A stretch of 64,000 nt of DNA, taken from the NCBI GenBank assembly GCA_963576725.1, contig OY755241.1, positions 32,614,853 to 32,678,852 on the forward strand. Direction: 5' to 3'. The notes beneath the pieces are model-generated. The model was given only the letters and a program-made list of their open reading frames with translations. It ran no database searches and had not been told where the DNA came from. Positions 56,793 to 64,000 of this stretch are shown here, in pieces (position 1 is the stretch's first letter; each line of letters starts with the position of its first letter). The DNA is from Azorinus chamasolen. Taxonomy: Eukaryota > Mollusca > Bivalvia > Cardiida > Solecurtidae. The translations under genes and the position numbers were made by a program.

Positions 56793-57303
56793 ATGAACAC
56801 TTCGCAACTACAGTGCATTCTTTCCTGCGACCTGGTGTTACAGAATCGGACTTTAGGCGTCTTTGCAGCAGATCGATTGCCACGTGACATCCCGACTTAC
56901 CCTTGTGGATTCATCGCGAACACGGATAAGAGTAGTCAGCCTGGACGTCATTGGATAGCCTTTTTCATTAGAGACAGTACCGTGGAGTGTTTTGACAGTT
57001 ACGGACAACATCCGGGGGTTTATAACCCCGTTTAATTCGTGGATTAGACGTCATGGCAGAACTGTGCTTGTGAATCAGAAGCGTCTTCAGAGTGACACTT
57101 CGAATGTGTGCGGACTATATTGTATCTATTTTCTACACCAACGACTCATAGGAGAGAGCATGGATGACATTGTTAGAATATTTAGTAGCTCAGACACGGG
57201 ACTGAATGATCGTTACATACACGACTTGTTCTCGCGTGTCTATCCGCATTGTATAGAGAATGAGTTTGCGAACAATCAGGAGTGTCACCCGAGATGTGTG
57301 TAG
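56793..57303 (+). pseudogene. Adenain-like cysteine protease, Polinton A
   Basis: ATG 3 nt after the capsid C-terminal stop. MNTSQLQCILSCDLVLQNR, FAADRLPRDIPTYPCGF, HWIAFF (His), VECFDSYGQ (acidic), then a one-base shift near 57020, then FNSWIRRHGRTVLVNQKR, QSDTSNVCGLYCIYFLHQ (Gln, Cys) and DLFSRVYP. Usual length for Polinton proteases (about 170 aa). It would cleave capsid precursors in the virion. Very similar to the copy at 30194-30640. Confidence 0.8.
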
Positions 57304-58262
57304 TATTAAAACAATCAATCGAACACTAACTTATTCATTACGCTGTTACATGGATTGGTTCTTGCGACGTTATAAGCCTAGCTTCAAACGACTAAAGATC
57401 AATCTATAATTTAATTATTTAAAAAACTATAAAGTAACATTCTGGTTAACAAATAGGCCTATTTTCCACGACAGGTTACAACTAGTATATAAGAAAATTA
57501 TAATGCATTCTTTTCTAACGAAGGTCAGTGTCCGCGAGTGTTTTATTACTCTATGTGGGTTGTATATATCGCGAATATAATATAATTATTATGTCATATC
57601 AAACGTGTTCAGTCGTGTGTGCATTTTTTGTATAAGATGGAAGCTTTTCTATCTTTTGTTTTCTTTCTACGTGACCCGAATCAGACGGTCCCCATTACAA
57701 GACCTCTGATTAAAAGTCATCTGGAAAGAACACAAAAGCCGACATTTATTATAAAGACCGAACTTTGAACTGTTTTCGGTATAGTGTGTATGATGTGACA
57801 CTGTATGTTGGTAATATGAGATGTTATGAACTACTCACAGAACGTGCAGACTCTGACAGGAAAGTATACACATTCCCATTAGAGTCTATACGGTTTGCAT
57901 GTATCCATTCATGACTTATGTTTGTATATACATGTATTTAATGTCATTGTATGTGCTGACTCTCTTTACCCATAATAAAATACGTATTAATCGAGACATA
58001 CGTTGTTTATTATATTTTTACCACCGGCATGTAACAACAACACGATAATAGATCATTTTTTCTACTTTAATACATAAACGTAAACGAGTATAGCAAACCC
58101 TGTTATAGGACAGAAACATACACTTGATAGAAATGGTCCGAAGGTTGACTTATGATACAGTTCGGGTGTTACAATTCATGTTCGCATCGTTTCTTATTTC
58201 ACTCAGTCAATAAGGAATACAACGATTCACTGGTGGCAGACAACTGTCACTATATCACTGTC
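57304..58262. other. Intergenic DNA between convergent capsid-side and BIR-side genes
   Basis: AT-rich, no gene. A polyadenylation signal (AATAAAA) at about 57974 may end the protease transcript. Confidence 0.5.
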
Positions 58263-58589
58263 TCACATGTCCGGTTCGTCCCTCCCCTGTTGCGAATGAA
58301 GAGTTCTATATCCCCGCTGAGAACCGGCGTGCCGCATCTCATCAGCTATGGTGAGCGTAGTGGGTCCGTTGGAATGGTCCTCACGTAAAAGCCTCACGCC
58401 TCCCATCATCTTAAGGTAGATACAGTCTTTGGCGTGGTTGTAATGTTCAATCCAGGGATCGTCTCTCGTTTTCCATCCATACAACATTACGCCGCAAGCG
58501 AAACACGTCACTCTGTCACTCACGTTACTGTAAAACAATCCCGCCTGCGCGAGATCCGTCTTCTTTTGCGCCAATTGGGGCGGCCACAT
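58263..58589 (-). CDS. BIR-domain (IAP-like) protein, Polinton A
   Basis: 108 aa; ATG at 58589 gives MWPPQLAQKKTDLAQAGLFY, VTCFACGVMLYGWKTRDDPW, EHYNHAKDCIYLK: a complete BIR zinc fold (C-x2-C … H-x6-C). IAP proteins of insects, vertebrates and several large DNA viruses use this fold to bind caspases or IAP antagonists. There is no RING after it; the C-terminus (HAGSQRGYRTLHSQQGRDE) is polar. A role in blocking host cell death is inference. It is directly downstream of Z on the same strand. A TATA-like TTTATATAAAA lies at about 58702-58712, overlapping the Z stop codon. Confidence 0.85.
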   Translation of the reverse strand: MWPPQLAQKKTDLAQAGLFYSNVSDRVTCFACGVMLYGWKTRDDPWIEHYNHAKDCIYLKMMGGVRLLREDHSNGPTTLTIADEMRHAGSQRGYRTLHSQQGRDEPDM

Positions 58590-58703
58590 GGTATAGCTTT
58601 CAATCCGTTTATTGAAGAGATAGTTTGGCTAGATAAACTTAGTAGAATCCATGTTGTCACTTGAACGTCACTCTCGCGAATAAAGGTTCTCACAGCGTTC
58701 GTT

Positions 58704-59192
58704 TTATATAAAGTACTTCTCCAAGCGCAAAAGTTGCGCAGCTGTTTTAAGAAGACGATGCCTCCAAATCGGGGTTTTCATCGTGTGCCACCAGTCCGAG
58801 CAATTCAGCTTTAACTCATACATGACGAGATACTCTGGAGACACGTCCTCTAATGTAGTCACAGCCTCTTTCCACTTGAGTACGATGTCCCGTTCATCTA
58901 TTACATCAAGAATGCCCTCGAAGCAGAGGGATAACTGTTGACTCTTGGTCATCAGTAGGCACATATGATCAGTCTGTGATAAAGAGTCCACTAGGCATCC
59001 TTCGCATTGTCGTTTTATCACCTCGGGCAGACGGTTTAACACTTCTTTAGCATAAAAGAAATCTAGATAAGAATCCATTAACGTCGACATGATTGTTGGA
59101 GGGTTACTTTTGACCAACTGTTTTCTCACAAGTGGATGGTGATGTGTATAAGTCTTGGTTAAATCCAATGTTACACTCAGGGCAGTCCACAC
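58704..59192 (-). CDS. Conserved Polinton cysteine protein Z (Polinton A)
   Basis: The frame is open to 59192, but the likely start is the ATG at 59090 (MSTLMDSYLDFFYAKEVLNR). Conserved core: CEGCLVDSLSQTDHMC (C-x2-C … SQ-x2-H-x-C, a likely zinc site), then a helical part with FEGILDVIDERDIVLKWKEA, LEDVSPEYLVMYELKLNC, MKTPIWRHRLLKTA and LLRLEKYF. A clear homologue lies at 63276-63655 in Polinton B, also next to a BIR gene. I know no characterised member. A regulatory zinc protein is possible. Confidence 0.7.
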   Translation of the reverse strand: MWTALSVTLDLTKTYTHHHPLVRKQLVKSNPPTIMSTLMDSYLDFFYAKEVLNRLPEVIKRQCEGCLVDSLSQTDHMCLLMTKSQQLSLCFEGILDVIDERDIVLKWKEAVTTLEDVSPEYLVMYELKLNCSDWWHTMKTPIWRHRLLKTAAQLLRLEKYFI

Positions 59193-59304
59193 ATTCCATC
59201 ACGTTGGCGTGAAAGCAAACGTCATTGGTCTCGAGGTGTTCATGTTCTTCGTGTTCGAGACAAGCCGCTTCTGTCATAAACAGCGCTCCGCAGTAACAAC
59301 ACAA
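59104..59304 (-). CDS. Small C2H2-type zinc-finger ORF, Polinton A
   Basis: 66 aa: MCCYCGALFMTEAACLEHEEHEH is one finger; ECVDCPECNIGF adds two more CxxC pairs. It ends just upstream of, and overlaps in another frame, the Z reading frame. It could be an independent gene or an upstream exon of Z. Confidence 0.45.
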   Translation of the reverse strand: MCCYCGALFMTEAACLEHEEHEHLETNDVCFHANVMECVDCPECNIGFNQDLYTSPSTCEKTVGQK

Positions 59305-59329
59305 CCAAGAGCGGGTTGATTCTTGTTGT

Positions 59330-59815
59330 TTAAAACACTCTTAGATAGGTAACGCTGATATGCGAGTGACATATGGCGTCAAATATGTCGACAGGTAGTT
59401 TGATGAATTTGTTTCCGCTGCCCAATAAACTGTAAACCGAATGATTACATCGTTTCACGACGAGAGAAAAACGATCGTCGAATCGACAAGTGACTTGGTT
59501 CTGTTCCCACTGAACAGCGCTAAACTCCTGGAATGCATTTTCACCACTCGCTACGTCCACCTGTTTTTGAGTCATGGTGGATACTTCGAAGCTGTTGGTA
59601 AACTGATGTGTCGACTGTAGTATTAAAATGCGACGCATATAGATCCAAGTATGACGACCAATAAGACTGATTGTCTCATCAACCAATCGTTTACTCTTTA
59701 GAGTTCGAGTCCTTGGTACGGTTTTTACAATGACATCACCATCAACGTGTTTGGGCGAGAATGTAATTATCCTATCATATCTACAGTGACATTTTAATTT
59801 AAAACGTGATGAAAT
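59330..59815 (-). CDS. Unknown Polinton A ORF near the right TIR
   Basis: On the minus strand an open frame runs from about 59815 to 59330 without an ATG at its start. Marks: CHCRYDRIITFSPKHVDGDV, VPRTRTLKSKRLVDETI, VTCRFDDRFSLVVKRCN and GSGNKFIKLPVDIFDAI. No domain recognised. Its 5' part abuts the inner inverted block near the TIR, so the promoter should lie at the element edge. A spliced start is possible. Confidence 0.4.
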   Translation of the reverse strand: MSSRFKLKCHCRYDRIITFSPKHVDGDVIVKTVPRTRTLKSKRLVDETISLIGRHTWIYMRRILILQSTHQFTNSFEVSTMTQKQVDVASGENAFQEFSAVQWEQNQVTCRFDDRFSLVVKRCNHSVYSLLGSGNKFIKLPVDIFDAICHSHISVTYLRVF

Positions 59816-59967
59816 TCCCTTTTCATTTTAATCATACCCCGCTGAATGTAATTAAATCCGTCTTTGTGCTCGCCCAAAATCTCATTAAGATCTTATCCAA
59901 CCTGTTTATTGAAAACCCACAGACCCTATCGGGTTGCCTCGCCGTCTCTAACTTCTGGATGAAAAGA

Positions 59968-60474
59968 ATTTCATTAAAATGATAAATAGGTTGTCATACC
60001 CGATGGATGACATCACTAATGAGATTCCTTTGGCCTGGGTGTCAGGTATTCAAAACATGTGTATATGAGTTTTAAGTTTTTTTCATAAATTGTGGTCGGC
60101 TTAAAAAAGACAAATCTGAATGGTATAGAGTTGTCAGTTACGGGGTCTACCCTGTCCAACATTAGTATGGCGGTAGTTTGTTTTTGACTAGGATTGGACA
60201 CTAGCTAGAGACATACAGACACACAGCGATACACGCTGTTTACGAGCTTGGGATTTGACAAAAATTAAATAAATTCAATTCAATAAAGAAAACGTCTGCG
60301 TGGTAAAACGTCTGCGAGATATTACCCCCCCCCCCCCCCCCCAATTCTCTGACGGTTCCTTGACAGTGCTTTCCGGTACGGTGGTCCCTGGGCTGTGCGA
60401 TCCCGATTATACGGGGTTTTGAGCACAGCACAGCGCACAGCAATCAAGGAAGCTGGAGCGTACACTATACTACT
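59968..60474 (-). repeat. Right terminal inverted repeat of Polinton A
   Basis: Inverse of 41582-42081, with a C run at about 60326-60342 and the outer end GTACACTATACTACT directly before the CACAAT duplication. An additional inner inverted block is at about 59825-59866. Confidence 0.95.
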
Positions 60475-60747
60475 CACAATGGTGGTCTGTCCCGGTAAAA
60501 CGCGACTTCGCAACTTAAATCTAGGGTCTGAACCCGGAGCAATGTCGATGAGCAAGTTGTTAAATTGACCTGTAGTAGCTTTACGGTATGCAGACATGAA
60601 GTACTTGGTGTGATCTGGAAACATCTGACGACCTAAATACTTTACCTGATTTTCATCTCTCGAATTTTTAAACAAAATAAAATACTGACTGTTAAGTGAT
60701 ATGGTGCGGAACTCTTTGCTAGAATTAAACAAATTCTGACAAATAAA

Positions 60748-62330
60748 CAAGAGGGCCAGAATGGCCCTGACATCGCTCACCAGACAATAAGAGGAGAAGA
60801 TTTTCAAAGTTTTCACTATATGTTTCTATTGAAAACTTACCCCAGGGGCGGTGCCAATTTTGACCCCAGGGACACAATTTATATAACTTTTGTAGAGGAC
60901 CTGAACATGATGCTAAAAGAATGTAGAGAAAGAATGGATAGTGCATTAGACCACTGGAACTTGTATTCTTTGGATGCTAGAGGCGGATTCTCCCACCACT
61001 AATGACCTATGCAAACAGTTTGGATCCAGATCAGGCCCCACAGAATGTGGGGCCTGATCTGATATCCAAATTGTTTGTAAATGAGACTGAACTTCTGTGT
61101 GTAGTGGGATTCTCCCGCCACTAATGACCTATGCAAACAGTTTGGATCCAGATCAGGGCCAACATAATGTGGTGCCTGATCTGATATCCAAACTGATTGT
61201 CAATGAGACTGAACTTCTGAAAAACTTAGGAAGAAAGTGTGTAGTGGGATTCTCCCACCACTAATGACCTATGCAAACAGTTTGGATCCAGATCAGGGCC
61301 AACATAATGTGGTGCCTGATCTGATATCCGAACTGTTTGTCAATGAGACTTAACTTCTGAAAAACTCAGAAAGAAAGTGTGTAGTTAGGATAACTTGTGA
61401 ATATGCTGCAGACAACAATTTAGCAGATGACAAAATTACCCAGCATGCAAAGAGTTAAGCTGAAATTCACAACAGATATGCTCTATATTGATAGCTGGTA
61501 GCTTAATGCAGGGCATAGGTATGAAAAAAAGCTTTAAGAGTATTCTGCATTTTGAGAATTATCCAGTTTTCTCAATCTTAAATGAGTGTGTGTTATTTGT
61601 CTAAACACAATTTCTACTCTACTGATCAGGCTAAGGGTGATTATATAAGAACTGACCCACTGACTGGTCTCAGCTAAGAGTGATATTAAGGAGAAACCTT
61701 TAGAATGTAATTTCTGGTGTAAAGAAGTATATACACACAGGGCAGGGCCAATTTTAACCCCAGAACTATGATACTTATAAAACTCATAAAGTTATGCTAA
61801 GTAAATCTATACACCAAATATCTAAGCTCTGGGACATGTAGTTTCTGACAAGAATATTTTTAAAGTTTTTCCTATGCATAACTGGTAATTCCATAGGCTG
61901 TTTACGCAGTCAGCTATTAAAAACTGGAAATCCTTGGGGTGGGACCAATTTTGACCCTAGGGGCATAATTTATATAACTTTTGTAGAAGTCCTGAAGTTG
62001 AAGCTATGTGCCAAATATGAAAGCTGAGGACCTTCTAGTTTTAGAGGAGATGATGTTCAAAGTTTTCACTATATGTTTCTATTGAAAACTGAAAACCCCT
62101 GGGGCAGGGCCAATTTTGACCCCAGGGGTATAATTTATATAACTTTTGTAGAGGACCTACATATGATGCTATGTGTCAAAGATTAAAGCTGAGACCCCTG
62201 TAGATTCAGAGGAGAAGAACTTTAAAGGTTCAAATTGTTGACGACGAACGATGCACGACGCACGCCGACGGACGACGGACATCAGGCGATCACAAAAGCT
62301 CACCCTGAGCACTTTGTGCTCTGGTGAGCT
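60748..62330. mobile_element. Repeat element in the Polinton B ATPase (hairpin-ended)
   Basis: Left end CAAGAGGGCCAGAATGGCCCTGACATCGCTCACC, right end CACAAAAGCTCACCCTGAGC-ACTTTGTGCTCTGGTGAGCTAA (hairpin). Internal blocks (CAATTTTGACCCCAGGG, TATAACTTTTGTAGA) repeat about three times, and near the right end ACGACGCACGCCGACGGACGACGG. Same family as 45243-48628. No ORF. Helitron-like by its hairpin ends without TIRs (inference); a short AAA/TTT duplication is possible. Confidence 0.65.
61005..61350. repeat. Three tandem hairpins, GCAAACAGTTTGGATCCAGATC
   Basis: Three units of about 130 bp; in each, GCAAACAGTTTGGATCCAGA pairs with GATATCCAAACTGTTTG about 50 bp on. Related single hairpins occur in the other copy of the element (about 47300-47400 and 47605-47680). 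Confidence 0.75.
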
Positions 62331-62699
62331 AAAAAGACGCTATAGTTCAGATGGTGTGAATATTGACAGAATAAATCTACCATATCAGTACTTTTAGAAC
62401 CTTTCTGCATAAGATCATCCAACACAAGCACTTTATGTCCAGGCTTTCGCATGTGCCACGCCTCTAAATCCTCTCGTGTAGGGACACCTTCGTGGAACTC
62501 TATAGTTGATATCGAATCTTTCATCTTGTAATATAATGGTTGGTACACCCCGTACGAGTATATAATCTGAGTTGGTGCCTCTTTAAACATGACGTTAGCA
62601 TGCTTTAGTAAGTCGTATAGAAACAAAGTTTTTCCTGAACCAGTCATTCCTGCAATAATACATGTACAAGGGCTTTCGAATTTAACAACAGCCTCCATG

Positions 62700-63010
62700 G
62701 TGCTCCTTATGCAGCAGCTCGAGATATGCTCTGACTGTTCGTTTATTTCTGCTTATATACAAACACGACATACCAGGCCATTTCTCGAGCATCTTGGTTG
62801 CTAAGCGGTTTACCAGTTCTAAACGGTTTACCAGTTCTAAACTAAGGGATCGTTAGCAAATCAATAATTATTTGTGTGATTGTTTACCTTTATTTGATAA
62901 TCGACTGTTTAACACATTGTCTGTAGATAATCGATTGTTGAACATATATACATATATACTAAAGTCAAACACATTATAACCATCACCACTAACAGTAATA
63001 TAATCATAAG
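62700..63010. other. Upstream region of Polinton B ATPase
   Basis: No gene. Holds a 22-bp direct repeat (GGTTTACCAGTTCTAAA, about 62808-62845) and an ATCGACTGTTTAACACATTGTC / ATCGATTGTTGAACATATA near-repeat. Confidence 0.4.
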
Positions 63011-63014
63011 AAAC

Positions 63015-63270
63015 AGCTGGTTAAAATCCCGACGGTCGTCCAAAACCCATCTTAGATGTATCATAATCACACCAGTCCATCCCAAAGACAAGAGGTGTAT
63101 CGTCTATGTAGCACATCCCGACTGTTTTCAGGTAAAAACATTGCTTAGACTGTTTCAAATGGTCCGTCCATGGATTGTCAGATGGTTTTCACCTGCTCAG
63201 CTCAACTTTACACCAAGTCCACGCGACTTTATCCCATTGATTTTGTCTACCACTGATTGTATGTCCTTTT
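63015..63270 (-). pseudogene. Decayed BIR-domain gene, Polinton B
   Basis: In one minus-strand frame: WDKVAWTWCKVELSR, stop, KPSDNPWTDHLKQSKQCFYLK, then MCYIDDTPLVFGMDWCDY. The layout matches the BIR at 58263-58589 (…DxVxCxxCxxxLxxW…DxPWxxH…CxYLK). Two key sites are lost: the first zinc Cys reads Trp and the conserved Trp before KPSDNPW is a TGA stop. It lies directly after Z, as in Polinton A. Confidence 0.65.
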
Positions 63271-63275
63271 TATAC

Positions 63276-63655
63276 TCAAAAACATCGTTCAAGCGCAAGC
63301 AGTTGCTTCATAGTTCTCAACATCCTACTTCTCCATTCTTGAGTTTTCATACTTGTTGCACGCCAGTCTTTACAGTATAGTTTGAGCCTGAATAAGGCGA
63401 TGAGACCTGGTGGTACACCATCTAGAGTTTGAACTGCTGTATCCCACAGTTGTAGGATGGCGTTTTCGTCAGCATCTTGGACAATATCCTCAAAATAGAG
63501 TTCTAGTTTGTCGGCTCCTGATAATGTCAAACATGAGTGGTGTTCCTGAGACAAACAACCATAGGCACAACCATCACACCACAGTCTAAAGATTGTAGTC
63601 CGTCGTTCAAGCACGTGTTATGCATATAAAAATTCCCAGTAAGACTCTAATAAAA
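63276..63655 (-). pseudogene. Conserved Polinton cysteine protein Z (Polinton B)
   Basis: The frame reads ESYWEFLYA, stop, HVLERRTTIFRLWCDGC, then CLSQEHHSCLTLSGADKLEL, FEDIVQDADENAILQLWDTA, LDGVPPGLIALFRLKLYCKD, MKTQEWRSRMLRTM and LLALERCF. It aligns end to end with Z of Polinton A, including C-x2-C and SQ-x2-H-x-C. A TAA stop near 63622 interrupts the N-terminal helix. The next ATG/TTG would still give the zinc core. Confidence 0.7.
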
Positions 63656-63997
63656 TCACAGAATGATTTTTACAGTCATCCATCTTGATTCACCAACCAT
63701 AAAGCACACAATGAAATGCTTTATTAAAGGTGTATACTTTTTAACTATTCTGTAATCGTCATAGTCTTTGTAATGTAAGGGATTACATATCTTACACTTA
63801 AAGAATCCAACTTGGTTATGTTGATTTACACATGTCCCAGGTGAAGGTGGGCTCCCTTCACAGTTTGAAACTGCCTGTTCTTGGTTCATTGGCTGATTGT
63901 GCACGTCAATCATGCATAGATCGTCCCAGTGAAGGGGTTTAGCGTCGGAAGACATCTGGCTATTTTGAGGTTTTTTGTTGTTGGTGGTTAACATCAT
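63656..63997 (-). CDS. Unknown Polinton B ORF, cut by the window edge
   Basis: 113 aa or more: a polar N-terminal part, then FKCKICNPLHYKDYDDYRIV (a CxxC pair) and KHFIVCFMVGESRWMTVKI. It lies upstream of Z as the small zinc ORF does in Polinton A, but similarity between the two is not obvious. Confidence 0.35.
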   Translation of the reverse strand: MMLTTNNKKPQNSQMSSDAKPLHWDDLCMIDVHNQPMNQEQAVSNCEGSPPSPGTCVNQHNQVGFFKCKICNPLHYKDYDDYRIVKKYTPLIKHFIVCFMVGESRWMTVKIIL

Positions 63998-64000
63998 CTT

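Larger units (their letters stand above)
41582..60474 (+). mobile_element. Polinton A (Maverick/adintovirus-like), 18.9 kb, both ends present
   Basis: Outer termini AGTAGTATAGTGTAC in inverted orientation, TIRs of about 500 bp, and a 6-bp target duplication CACAAT (41576-41581 and 60475-60480): all diagnostic of Polintons. Cargo: polymerase, X, minor capsid, basic protein, major capsid and protease on plus; BIR, Z and two small ORFs on minus. No integrase or FtsK/HerA-type ATPase was seen. Several genes have frameshifts, though the TIRs are nearly identical, so insertion is fairly recent or some breaks are sequence errors. It sits in the ATPase gene of Polinton B. Confidence 0.92.
60481..62698 (-). 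pseudogene. Packaging ATPase (FtsK/HerA type), Polinton B, split twice
   Basis: N-terminal part 62698-62333: CIIAGMTGSGKTLFLYDLL (Walker A), EDLEAWHMRKPGHKVLVLDDLM (Walker B) and HHLNYSVF. C-terminal part 60744-60481: CQNLFNSSKEFRTISLNSQY, LFKNSRDENQVKYLGRQMF and LLIDIAPGSDPRFKLRSRV. The gap is a repeat element (60748-62330). The last codons lie on the far side of Polinton A (41575-41552), where the stop overlaps the X start. In Polintons this motor pumps DNA into capsids. Apart from the two insertions the frame is open. Confidence 0.85.
30190..63997 (-). mobile_element. Polinton B (older, interrupted, incomplete at the right edge)
   Basis: Minus-strand genes Z, BIR, packaging ATPase, X, Y, zinc fingers and polymerase, plus a plus-strand protease, form one virus-like set once later insertions are taken out. 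The strongest proof of continuity is at Polinton A: on either side of A the ATPase frame continues and its stop overlaps the X start codon (ATGA). Interruptions are the DDE gene (about 34.24-39.78 kb), Polinton A (41582-60474) and a repeat element (60748-62330). Neither end of B was located; the protease at 30.2 kb being part of B is inferred from position and gene type. Confidence 0.65.

Noticed and set aside
62909..63091. ORF with a strong hydrophobic segment (LFLMIILLLVVMVIMCL)
   Set aside because: Lies in a different frame over the BIR relic and AT-rich DNA; no conservation argument, so the membrane-protein reading is probably chance.

Overview
The window reads as nuclear DNA of an invertebrate animal, most likely a bivalve mollusc (inference). 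It is AT-rich, its genes are split by GT-AG introns, and it carries satellites and hairpin repeats of the kind common in bivalves (a 155-bp unit containing GGGCAATAACTCC; terminal hairpins of the AGCTCACC type). There is no bacterial operon, rRNA, CRISPR array or phage. Almost every recognisable gene belongs to a mobile element or an endogenous virus-like element, and many are broken.

Layout. 1-11 kb: two small coiled-coil genes (1138-1782 minus; 5910-6930 plus, two exons), many short hairpin transposons (several with TA target duplications), a truncated LINE and tRNA-derived SINEs. 11.0-28.4 kb: one 12-exon gene of the DUF6729 type on the plus strand. It is broken by a LINE whose target duplication can be read (atgagga), and by about three frameshifts; the LINE itself is split by a satellite-bearing element. 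28.4-30.2 kb: a minisatellite, a tRNA-like cloverleaf and repeat fragments. 30.2-64 kb: two nested Polinton/Maverick (adintovirus-like) elements.

Polinton A (41582-60474, 18.9 kb) is complete at both ends. It has terminal inverted repeats of about 500 bp and a perfect 6-bp target duplication CACAAT. It encodes a protein-primed family B DNA polymerase behind C2H2 zinc fingers, a small protein X, a minor capsid (penton-like) protein, a basic protein, the major capsid protein and an adenain-like protease on the plus strand. On the minus strand it has a BIR (IAP-like) protein, a conserved cysteine protein called Z here, and two further small ORFs. No packaging ATPase or integrase was seen in it.

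Polinton A sits in the last codons of the packaging ATPase gene of an older, decayed element, Polinton B. B runs from about 30.2 kb past the right edge and is mostly on the minus strand: Z, BIR, ATPase, X, Y, zinc fingers and polymerase, with a protease on the opposite strand. B is also interrupted by a four-exon DDE-type transposase-like gene (34612-39826) and by a 1.6-kb repeat element (60748-62330). The polymerase zinc finger of A is in turn split by a 4.4-kb long-TIR transposon with an 8-bp duplication.

The most notable signals are: the Z-BIR gene pair shared by two different Polintons; candidate spliceosomal introns inside Polinton polymerase and capsid genes; and a stack of insertions whose order can be read from target duplications. 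Several frameshifts lie in or near short homopolymers, so some apparent decay could be assembly error.
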